Both the position numbers and the translations under genes were made by a program. Positions 1 through 4,507 of a stretch of 5,336 nt of DNA are shown piece by piece. Below the pieces are notes generated by a model. That model was not told where the DNA came from. It worked only from the letters and a program-made list of their open reading frames with translations, and did no database searches. Location: positions 1 to 5,336 of the forward strand of contig CAJMRA010000191.1 of the NCBI GenBank assembly GCA_905215675.1, in the 5' to 3' direction. Each line of letters starts with the position of its first letter. Positions within the stretch are counted from its first letter, which is position 1. The DNA comes from an uncultured bacterium (GTDB lineage: Bacteria; Desulfobacterota; Desulfovibrionia; Desulfovibrionales; Desulfovibrionaceae).

Positions 1-26
1 CACCTTTTTCAAAGGTGAAACGCTCT
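1..26 (+). repeat. Right end of a dispersed palindromic repeat element (cut by window edge)
   Basis: These 26 bases are identical to 692-717 and 1433-1458, the right ends of two other copies. They form most of a hairpin with arms CACCTTT / AAAGGTG and the terminal sequence AAACGCTCT. The rest of the element would lie to the left, outside the window. Its outer edge (CTCT at 23-26) directly abuts the A-run that serves as the T-tract of the minus-strand terminator at 27-61. Confidence 0.8.
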
Positions 27-61
27 AAAAAAAGGAAGAGCGCCGGGGCGATCTTCCTTTT
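27..61 (-). terminator. Intrinsic terminator of the 91-507 gene
   Basis: Bases 30-39 (AAAAGGAAGA) pair perfectly with 52-61 (TCTTCCTTTT). The loop contains a further CGCC/GGCG pairing at 41-44 and 47-50. Read on the minus strand, the stem ends in an uninterrupted run of seven T (27-33). This is a classical rho-independent terminator, 30 bases past the stop codon of the preceding minus-strand gene. Its T-tract touches the edge of the repeat at 1-26. Confidence 0.88.
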
Positions 62-90
62 CAACATGACGCGCCGCTTGCAATGACGAA

Positions 91-507
91 TTATGACGCC
101 GCCTTTGCGGCCGCCTCGCGCAGCCGATCCGCAATATAGGCGCGCATGGTCGCGTCATCCTCGTCGAGATTGAAGCAGCAGGCATCCTCCCCCATGAGTC
201 CCTGAGGCACGAAATCACCCAGTTCCGAGGGATCCGTAATCATATCCGCATAGAAGCATACGGACAACCAGCGGCTTTCGGGCTCGTCGTCCACCACGTC
301 CACCAGAACGAAGAGCTCGCGTCCCTGCTGCTTTTCATGCCGGGCACGCAGGGAATAGCTTACGCCGGGACGGCTCTTGAACTCGAAACCGACGCCGGGG
401 ACGGCCGCCAGAAGATCCCGGTAGGAAAGGAAGGCCGGTTTGGCATTGAGGGGATCGACCGTCCAGCTTTTCAGAAAGGCATCCAATTCTTGCAGTGCGG
501 TGGACAT
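91..507 (-). CDS. Conserved hypothetical protein, 138 aa, function unknown
   Basis: I do not recognise a named family with certainty. The product is a small, soluble, acidic protein with no signal peptide or membrane segment. The N-terminal ~35 residues look helical (ALQELDAFLKSW). A predicted beta-rich core follows: YSLRARHE at 51-58, then LFVLVDVVDD at 65-74. The most distinctive block is RWLSVCFYADMITDP at about 79-93, followed by a D/E-rich stretch with paired cysteines (EDACCFNLDEDD, 107-118) and a C-terminal helix. My impression is that such proteins occur in sulfate-reducing Desulfovibrionaceae, but no role can be assigned. The start is well supported: AAGGAGGT lies at 511-518 just ahead of the ATG, with a good promoter upstream and a strong terminator downstream. 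It is therefore a single-gene transcription unit. Coding status is secure; function is unknown. Confidence 0.85.
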   Translation of the reverse strand: MSTALQELDAFLKSWTVDPLNAKPAFLSYRDLLAAVPGVGFEFKSRPGVSYSLRARHEKQQGRELFVLVDVVDDEPESRWLSVCFYADMITDPSELGDFVPQGLMGEDACCFNLDEDDATMRAYIADRLREAAAKAAS

Positions 508-552
508 GGAACCTCCTTTGTCCGTAGTTCACGCAAAAAAGACGAGAAGACG

Positions 553-582
553 ACTATAGCCCGGAACACGGCCTTGCTTCAA
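553..582 (-). promoter_or_regulatory. Sigma-70-type promoter for the 91-507 gene
   Basis: On the minus strand, TTGAAG (577-582) and TATAGT (553-558, five of six matches to TATAAT) are separated by 18 bases. The expected transcript start near 546 leaves a leader of about 40 bases containing the AAGGAGGT ribosome binding site at 511-518. No operator-like palindrome is evident in it. Confidence 0.6.
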
Positions 583-630
583 GCCTCATCCGCGCGATGC
601 GACCGCCTTTTTCAGGGAAAAAGCCCATGA

Positions 631-717
631 GGAAAAAGCGCGGTTTCCCCGCTCACTTCGGGTCGAGGCGGCGCGCCGCCGCCTCGCGTTTCACCTTTTT
701 CAAAGGTGAAACGCTCT
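631..717 (+). repeat. Right-half copy of the dispersed repeat element
   Basis: This stretch matches the right half of the complete copy at 1312-1458. It shares GGAAAAAGCGCGGTTT (631-646 versus 1369-1384), then CCGCTC, then the same 26-base right end (692-717). It folds into two hairpins. The GC-rich one has a 9-base stem (664-672 with 678-686). The TTTCACC one has a 13-base stem (687-699 with 703-715). The left half of the full element is not recognisable between 583 and 630, so this copy is truncated or strongly diverged there. The right edge overlaps the stop codon of the nuclease-like gene by two bases (716-717). Confidence 0.75.
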
Positions 718-1207
718 AGCGCTGCCACTGCCAGGGGGGCGTCCCGAGATCGAGACCCCAGATGCCCGCGCGATCGGTCACGGCGTAGTGCTCCTGGATC
801 ATCCAGCGGCGACAATACAGGGCCCGGCAGCGACGGCGATCCACCCAGGCCAGCCCGCGTTGCAGCAAAAGGTAGTTTATGGAAGTGCCGCCGGACTGAA
901 TCAGGGCGCGCGTCAGTCCGTTTTCATCCTCTCCGGCCTCATCTATGGTGACGGGAGTTCCCGGGGGCAGAATCTGCTGCAGAAAGGCCATGGCCTGCGC
1001 CGCCATGGGCTGCTTTCCCGTGGGGGCCTGAATACCGTAAAAAAAGAGGCGCGCCCGAACCTTTCCGCTGTTGACCTCGTCGGAGACGGCAATGCAGTTG
1101 GAATCCTCCACGCGCACCACATACCCGTCCCAGGCCCGGACATCCTGCGGAACGGCAAGGGAAAACGGCAGAAGCGCCGCAACAAGAAACAGGCCGACAA
1201 GCCGCAT
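716..1207 (-). CDS. Exported staphylococcal-nuclease-like (SNase/TNase) domain protein, probably catalytically inactive
   Basis: The 163-residue product begins with a signal peptide: MR, a hydrophobic core at about residues 3-18, then likely cleavage after SLA (18) or VRA (25). The rest is one SNase-like domain. Family landmarks are VVRVEDSNCIAV (30-41), YGIQAP (57-62), NGLTRALIQSGG (96-107), INYLLLQRGLAWV (110-122), and the end GIWGLD...PPWQWQR. By-eye alignment to S. aureus nuclease suggests every catalytic position is changed: Asp21 to Asn37, Arg35 to Phe55, Asp40 to Gln60, Glu43 to Thr63, Arg87 to Leu98. Arg53 and Arg100 lie nearby and could be misplaced equivalents. Cys127 and Cys132 could form a disulfide after export. 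The start at 1207 is preferred over an in-frame ATG at 1240 because it gives a clean signal peptide and has AAGGAGG at 1216-1222. The TAG stop overlaps a repeat edge. The fold call is fairly sure; inactivity is inference. Confidence 0.83.
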   Translation of the reverse strand: MRLVGLFLVAALLPFSLAVPQDVRAWDGYVVRVEDSNCIAVSDEVNSGKVRARLFFYGIQAPTGKQPMAAQAMAFLQQILPPGTPVTIDEAGEDENGLTRALIQSGGTSINYLLLQRGLAWVDRRRCRALYCRRWMIQEHYAVTDRAGIWGLDLGTPPWQWQR

Positions 1208-1215
1208 CTCCGTGT

Positions 1216-1222
1216 CCTCCTT
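1216..1222 (-). promoter_or_regulatory. Ribosome binding site fixing the nuclease-like gene start
   Basis: AAGGAGG on the minus strand sits eight bases before the ATG at 1205-1207. It supports starting at the signal-peptide methionine and not at the in-frame ATG 11 codons upstream (1238-1240), which is preceded by the C-rich hairpin region. Confidence 0.75.
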
Positions 1223-1242
1223 TGAAAAACCATTTTCCAAAA

Positions 1243-1271
1243 AAGATGCCCGCCCCCTCCGGCCTTGTCAA
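1243..1271 (-). promoter_or_regulatory. Possible promoter for the nuclease-like gene
   Basis: A perfect TTGACA -35 (1266-1271) lies in the loop of the hairpin at 1250-1286. It is followed after 17 bases by CATCTT (1243-1248), which matches only three of six positions of the -10 consensus. It is the best promoter candidate near the gene, but the weak -10 and the overlap with a stable hairpin make it tentative. Confidence 0.35.
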
Positions 1272-1286
1272 GACGGGAGGGGGCGG
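1250..1286 (-). terminator. GC-rich hairpin with trailing T-run, candidate terminator
   Basis: An 11-base perfect stem pairs 1250-1260 with 1276-1286 (CCGCCCCCTCC / GGAGGGGGCGG) around a 15-base loop. On the minus strand a run of six T (1239-1244) follows, but only after five other bases, so the fit to an intrinsic terminator is imperfect. It could stop transcripts reading through from feoB and the repeat element before the nuclease-like gene. It also lies in that gene's upstream region, where it may have another role. Confidence 0.45.
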
Positions 1287-1311
1287 AACGCAGCTCAAGG
1301 AGGGAGCGAAG

Positions 1312-1458
1312 AGAGCGTTGTCAGTCTGAAACGCGTTGCCTTTCACACCATGCGGTCTGTCATTGCGCGGAAAAAGCGCGGTTTTGCCGCTCCTTTCAGG
1401 CCGGGCGGCGCTGTTCCGCCGCCGAGCGTTTTCACCTTTTTCAAAGGTGAAACGCTCT
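1312..1458 (+). repeat. Complete 147-base dispersed repeat element with terminal inverted repeats (MITE-like)
   Basis: The element begins AGAGCGTT and ends AACGCTCT, so its outer eight bases are an exact inverted repeat. Its left 53 bases (1312-1364) match 5284-5336 without gaps at 40 of 53 positions. Its right part matches 631-717, and its last 26 bases match 1-26 exactly. Inside are a GC hairpin (1404-1410 with 1417-1423) and a TTTCACC hairpin at 1424-1457 with one bulged T. There is no open frame of note. It occupies the gap between feoB and the nuclease-like gene. It resembles a non-autonomous, transposon-derived or REP-like intergenic repeat; I see no transposase and no clear target duplication. 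The remainder of the gap (1208-1311 and 1459-1513) holds the hairpin at 1250-1286 and nothing else recognisable. Confidence 0.75.
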
Positions 1459-1513
1459 ATCGTGTGCGGGTTTTGGGGAGGATGGGGGAGTTTGAGGGGG
1501 AATTAAATGTAAA

Positions 1514-3736
1514 CTACCCCCAGACAGAACGCCCGATGTTGTAGGCAACCACCGCTACGGCATAGGCCAGCGCGGTATTGAAAAAGATGCTGAATGCAAG
1601 CCAGCGCCAGCCGCCGGCCTCCTGCTGGATGACGACCAGCGACACGAAGCAGGGGGAATACAGCAGGACAAAGAGCATCAGGGACAGCGCCGTAGCCTTG
1701 CCCCAGGAAGAGGACTTCTGCAACAGCTCCGCCAGCGGCGCGGCGTCTTCGGGGTCCTGTTCGCCCAGCGAATAGGCCGTTCCCATGGTGGCGACCACGG
1801 CTTCCTTGGCGGCAATCCCGGCCAGCAGGGCAATATCCGTGCGCCAGTCGAAACCGGCGGGCGCGGTGGCGGGTTCGATCAGCTTGCCGAGGCGTCCGGC
1901 ATAGGAATATGCCAGTTCCGCGCCGCCGAGTTCTTCCTGTACTCCGGCGAGCTCCTTCTCCAGAGACACACGGGCGGCGTCCCCCTCGGGCAGGGCGTCG
2001 ATTCTGCCCTGCAGGCTTTCAATCTGCGCCGTGAAGGGCGCGGCCTGCTCCTCCGGCAGCTCGGGGTACTTGAGACCGGCCCAGATGACGATGGAAATGG
2101 CCACCAGCACCGTACCCGCCTTCTTGAGATACATCCAGGTACGTTCCCAGCAGTGCAACAGCATGCTGAAAATGGTGGGCATGCGATAGGGCGGCAACTC
2201 CATGACAAAGGGCGTCGCCTGCCCCCTGATGATGGTGGAGCGCAGCAGGCGCGCCACCAGCAGGGCAAAGACCCAGCCGGAAAGCATGACAAGGAAGGTC
2301 ACTGTCGGCGCGTCGTCGCCGAAAAACGCTCCGGCCAGCAGCAGAAAGACGGGCAGCTTGGCGCCGCAGGCCATATAGGGCAGGGTCAGGAGCGTCGCCA
2401 GCTTTTCCTTGGGACTGCGCAGGGTTCGCGTGGCCATGGCTCCGGGGATGGCGCAACCGCCCGCGATGCCGCCGGAAATGATGTAGGGCATGACCGACGC
2501 GCCGTGCAGGCCGAACAACCGGAACAGGCGATCCATCACAAAGGCCACGCGGGCCATGTAGCCGCTGTCCTCCAGGAAGGCAATCAGGGCAAACATGATG
2601 GCAATCAGCGGCACGAAACTGACGACGCCGCCCACGCCGCCGATAATGCCGTCAACCACCAGCGACTGTACCGCGCCTTCGGGAATGATGCCGGTCATCA
2701 GCTCGCCCAGCGCCGAAAAGCCGTCCTCCACCCAGCCCTGCGGATAGGCGCCGAGCGTGAACGTCACCCAGAACATGGCATACAGGACGCCCAGCATCAG
2801 CACCGGGCCGAAAAAGGCATGCGTCAGAACCTTGTCGATGCTGTCGGAGATGGCCAGCCGATCCCGGCCGGGGTCCTGACGCAGAATGCCGTCGCGCAGC
2901 AGGCCGCGGATAAAGCCGTAGCGGCAATCGGTGATATAGGATTCCATGCTCACGTGCAGGGTATCGCGGATATGATCGGCCACCTTGCGGCACTGGGCCT
3001 CCACTTCCGCAAACAGGGCGGGGTCCGCCTCGCGCAGTTCCCGGCACACTTCCTTGTCGCCTTCCATGAGCTTGATGGCCGTCCAGCGCGGACTGTACCG
3101 ATCGGTCAGCACCCCTTTTTCGGCGACCTTCCTTTCAATGCTGTCGAGCACCGGATCCGTGTCGCTGCCGTAATTGACATGCAGGGGCTTGCGCGGCCCC
3201 TTGCGGGCAAGACGCACGGCCTCGCCCATGGCGTCCTGCAAGCCTTCGCCGGATTTGGCCACCATGGGCACCACCGGCACATCCAGCAGCCCGGAAAGAC
3301 GTTCGATATCAATATGCAGCCCCGCGGCCCGGGCCTCATCCATCATGTTGCAGCCGAGAACGACAGGCAGCCCCATTTCCATCATCTGCACCGTCAGCAG
3401 CAGATTACGCTCCAGGGCCGAGGCGTCCACCACATTGATGACGGCCTGCACGTTGTTGGCCGAAAGTTCGGCCCGGGCCACGAGCTCTTCCATGGAATAG
3501 GCCGTCAGCGAATAGGTGCCGGGCAAATCCACCAGCACGATGTCTTCCTGACCGAGGCGCACATGCCCTTCCTTGCGATCCACCGTCACCCCGGGGTAAT
3601 TGCCCACATGCTGGCGCGCTCCGGTATAGGCGTTGAACACGGTGGTCTTGCCGCAGTTGGGATTGCCGGCCAGGGCGATGCGCACCTTGCCGGCGGCGGG
3701 GAACGTCGCCTCTTCAAATTGAATGACCGCACTCAT
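1514..3736 (-). CDS. feoB: Ferrous iron transport protein B (FeoB), GTPase-coupled Fe(II) permease
   Basis: FeoB is the inner-membrane Fe(II) importer used under anaerobic or low-iron conditions. At 740 residues this copy is near the family's usual length (E. coli about 773). The N-terminal G domain is intact: GNPNCGKT (24-31), Thr51 in PGVTV, DLPG (70-73), NMMD (130-133) and AKSGEG near 160-165. A helical, GDI-like region follows (~175-265). The membrane part begins near residue 305. It holds the two FeoB gate motifs, GCAIPGAMATR (427-437) and PYMACGAKLPV (453-463), each with its conserved cysteine, plus AKEAVVATMG (643-652) and SPCF (694-697). Residues ~560-607 form a charged, coiled-coil-like insert between membrane helices. 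AGGAG at 3748-3752 lies 11 bases before the ATG, somewhat far. No feoA or feoC is adjacent; a DUF2325 gene is upstream and shares an operator-like motif. Identity is secure. Confidence 0.98.
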   Translation of the reverse strand: MSAVIQFEEATFPAAGKVRIALAGNPNCGKTTVFNAYTGARQHVGNYPGVTVDRKEGHVRLGQEDIVLVDLPGTYSLTAYSMEELVARAELSANNVQAVINVVDASALERNLLLTVQMMEMGLPVVLGCNMMDEARAAGLHIDIERLSGLLDVPVVPMVAKSGEGLQDAMGEAVRLARKGPRKPLHVNYGSDTDPVLDSIERKVAEKGVLTDRYSPRWTAIKLMEGDKEVCRELREADPALFAEVEAQCRKVADHIRDTLHVSMESYITDCRYGFIRGLLRDGILRQDPGRDRLAISDSIDKVLTHAFFGPVLMLGVLYAMFWVTFTLGAYPQGWVEDGFSALGELMTGIIPEGAVQSLVVDGIIGGVGGVVSFVPLIAIMFALIAFLEDSGYMARVAFVMDRLFRLFGLHGASVMPYIISGGIAGGCAIPGAMATRTLRSPKEKLATLLTLPYMACGAKLPVFLLLAGAFFGDDAPTVTFLVMLSGWVFALLVARLLRSTIIRGQATPFVMELPPYRMPTIFSMLLHCWERTWMYLKKAGTVLVAISIVIWAGLKYPELPEEQAAPFTAQIESLQGRIDALPEGDAARVSLEKELAGVQEELGGAELAYSYAGRLGKLIEPATAPAGFDWRTDIALLAGIAAKEAVVATMGTAYSLGEQDPEDAAPLAELLQKSSSWGKATALSLMLFVLLYSPCFVSLVVIQQEAGGWRWLAFSIFFNTALAYAVAVVAYNIGRSVWG

Positions 3737-3771
3737 GATCGTTACCGCTCCTGATCCTAGAGGATATCCCG

Positions 3772-3788
3772 CGCGCCTGCGTGGCGCG
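3772..3788 (-). other. GC hairpin in the feoB leader
   Basis: CGCGCC (3772-3777) pairs with GGCGCG (3783-3788) around five bases. If transcription starts just downstream of the -10 at 3794-3799, this would be at or near the 5' end of the feoB mRNA. There it could affect stability. It shows no T-run and does not look like a riboswitch. Confidence 0.4.
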
Positions 3789-3793
3789 GCGCT

Positions 3794-3799
3794 ATTAAA
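3794..3799 (-). promoter_or_regulatory. Probable -10 element of the feoB promoter
   Basis: TTTAAT on the minus strand matches five of six positions of TATAAT, in an AT-rich island within otherwise GC-rich DNA. No good -35 stands at the ideal distance: GGCATG lies 17 bases upstream and TTGAAG (3822-3827) is 22 bases upstream. The palindrome at 3803-3817 covers the -10/-35 spacer, as expected for a repressed promoter. Confidence 0.45.
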
Positions 3800-3802
3800 A
3801 AA

Positions 3803-3817
3803 TGAAATTGAATTTCC
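3803..3817 (-). promoter_or_regulatory. Fur-type operator candidate in front of feoB
   Basis: TGAAATTGAATTTCC has a 7-1-7 dyad layout with six of seven pairs symmetric, and a GAAA-N5-TTTC core. This is the geometry of a Fur-family box, although the bases only partly match the enterobacterial consensus. Eleven of 14 positions are the same as in the palindrome before the DUF2325 gene (TGAAA-N2-GA-N-TTTC). Placement beside the -10 of an iron transporter makes Fur repression the likeliest reading; the regulator itself is not in the window. Confidence 0.5.
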
Positions 3818-3980
3818 ATGCCTTCAAAAAGCTCTTGTAGGCATTCCAACGGAGGCTGTCAAGCGCTGTTCCGGCGTCGCCGTCCGTACCCGCCGCGCCC
3901 GGCATGGGGCGCTGGTCGCCCCCCTGCTCCGCCGCGGCCGTCGTGACATTCCGGCAGGAAAAACCGGATTGCCGACAGGA

Positions 3981-4023
3981 CATGACGCGCCCCCTGCGGC
4001 AGACCCGTCATGAAACATGACGG
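3981..4023 (-). other. Competing hairpins around the DUF2325 stop codon
   Basis: CCGTCATG (4005-4012) pairs perfectly with CATGACGG (4016-4023) across a three-base loop; the stop codon (4008-4010) lies in this stem. The same CGTCATG arm (4006-4012) can instead pair with CATGACG at 3981-3987. No T-run follows, so this is not a standard intrinsic terminator. The structures may protect the mRNA 3' end or be incidental. The rest of the 3737-4007 gap holds only the feoB control region. Confidence 0.4.
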
Positions 4024-4289
4024 CAAAGACACTCCTTCAAGCTGGAAACGCCGCAGGAATGCACCAGACTTATGGGAATGTTACGGGATCGGGCATGCTG
4101 CATGGCCTTGCGCCTGGCTTCATGCGAAATCTTGTTTGTAAAAACGATGATGGCGTCCGGCGTGCCGATTTTGTCCTCAAAGTTGCGCTCATTGCGATGC
4201 AGGCACTTGAGGGTTGCCCCCTCCTCCTGCGCCGCGGCAATATATTCTTTCTTCAGCCTGTCCATACCGCCGATCAATGTCACACACAT
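4008..4289 (-). CDS. DUF2325 domain protein, 93 aa
   Basis: The whole protein matches the DUF2325 pattern as I know it. A first strand ends in a glycine pair (TLIGGMD, 4-10), then a helix, then CLHRNE (29-34). A hydrophobic strand and turn follow (DAIIVFTNKISHEARR, 45-60, with Ser55-His56 typical of the family), and a final VHSCGVSSLKECL (76-88). The layout suggests a small alpha/beta, Rossmann-like domain. The biochemical role of this family is not established to my knowledge. Five cysteines (2, 29, 79, 87, 89) and several histidines are numerous for 93 residues; metal or thiol chemistry is possible but only inferred. The start is supported by GGAGGT at 4298-4303, eight bases before the ATG. 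It lies upstream of feoB on the same strand, 271 bases away, and shares an operator-like palindrome with it, which suggests an iron-linked role. Confidence 0.85.
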   Translation of the reverse strand: MCVTLIGGMDRLKKEYIAAAQEEGATLKCLHRNERNFEDKIGTPDAIIVFTNKISHEARRKAMQHARSRNIPISLVHSCGVSSLKECLCRHVS

Positions 4290-4333
4290 GACTGCTTACC
4301 TCCGGGTATTTTTTCGCCGAATATTTTGCCGCA

Positions 4334-4366
4334 CGGTCCGTGCATACATGCATGACAGCCGGACCG
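4334..4366 (-). other. Hairpin in the DUF2325 5' leader
   Basis: CGGTCCG (4334-4340) pairs with CGGACCG (4360-4366). The 19-base loop includes the self-complementary ATGCAT. If the promoter at 4392-4421 is used, the leader is about 95 bases and this hairpin lies near its start. There is no T-run, and I do not recognise a riboswitch class. Confidence 0.4.
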
Positions 4367-4391
4367 CACGACACGGAAAACCGGCAAACCC

Positions 4392-4421
4392 AGAGTAATT
4401 GAAAAAGACTTTCAAAGTCAA
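4392..4421 (-). promoter_or_regulatory. Promoter for the DUF2325 gene
   Basis: On the minus strand TTGACT (4416-4421, five of six to the -35 consensus) and TACTCT (4392-4397, three of six) are 18 bases apart, in the AT-rich stretch past the upstream gene's terminator. The spacer is almost entirely filled by the palindrome at 4399-4415. That arrangement makes a regulated promoter more convincing than the weak -10 alone would. Confidence 0.5.
4399..4415 (-). promoter_or_regulatory. Fur-type operator candidate in front of DUF2325
   Basis: TTGAAAAAGACTTTCAA (plus-strand reading) is a perfect 6-5-6 inverted repeat with a GAAA-N5-TTTC core. It lies between the -35 and -10. It shares TGAAA-N2-GA-N-TTTC with the site before feoB. 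An overlapping perfect palindrome, GACTTTCAAAGTC (4407-4419), extends into the -35. The position fits steric repression, with Fur as the leading candidate regulator. Confidence 0.5.
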
Positions 4422-4442
4422 TAAAATTCGACACCCTCATGC

Positions 4443-4499
4443 AAAAAACCTGACGAAACAGGACAACGGGCGCAACCGCCGCAGGAGACGGCGCGCCCG
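4443..4499 (-). terminator. Terminator of the TauE/SafE-family gene
   Basis: A larger hairpin pairs CGGGCGC (4467-4473) with GCGCCCG (4493-4499), with inner GCCG/CGGC pairing (4478-4481 with 4489-4492). It is followed on the minus strand by a short stem (4449-4452 with 4459-4462, loop TTTCGT) that runs straight into six T (4443-4448). The pair lies 9-65 bases past the stop codon at 4508-4510 and fits rho-independent termination. The stem next to the T-run is only four base pairs. Confidence 0.65.
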
Positions 4500-4507
4500 G
4501 CCGCGAT

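Noticed and set aside
607..623. Small hairpin CTTTTTC-AGG-GAAAAAG
   Set aside because: A seven-base, AT-rich stem with no T-tract after it and no conserved partner copy; likely incidental.
684..717. The repeat palindrome as intrinsic terminator of the nuclease-like gene
   Set aside because: The stem is strong but no T-run follows on the minus strand, and the stem begins at the stop codon itself. It is better described as part of the repeat.
2153..3754. A 533-codon open frame on the plus strand opposite feoB
   Set aside because: Its His/Gln/Gly-rich low-complexity composition is a mirror of the feoB codons in GC-rich DNA. feoB is unmistakable on the other strand.
3795..3983. A 62-codon minus-strand frame between DUF2325 and feoB, checked as a possible FeoA or FeoB-associated small protein
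   Set aside because: No FeoA or Cys-rich membrane protein features. It runs through the feoB operator and nearly to the -10. Only a weak AGGGGG precedes it.
3980..3997. An 18-base near repeat of 64-81 (16 of 18 the same), both downstream of minus-strand stop codons
   Set aside because: Only two copies, and the exact match of 12 bases is not far beyond chance in 5 kb of GC-rich sequence.
3723..4013. A 96-codon plus-strand frame in the same gap
   Set aside because: Arg/Pro/Ala-rich composition without domain features, no convincing ribosome site, and antisense to the promoter region and the feoB start.
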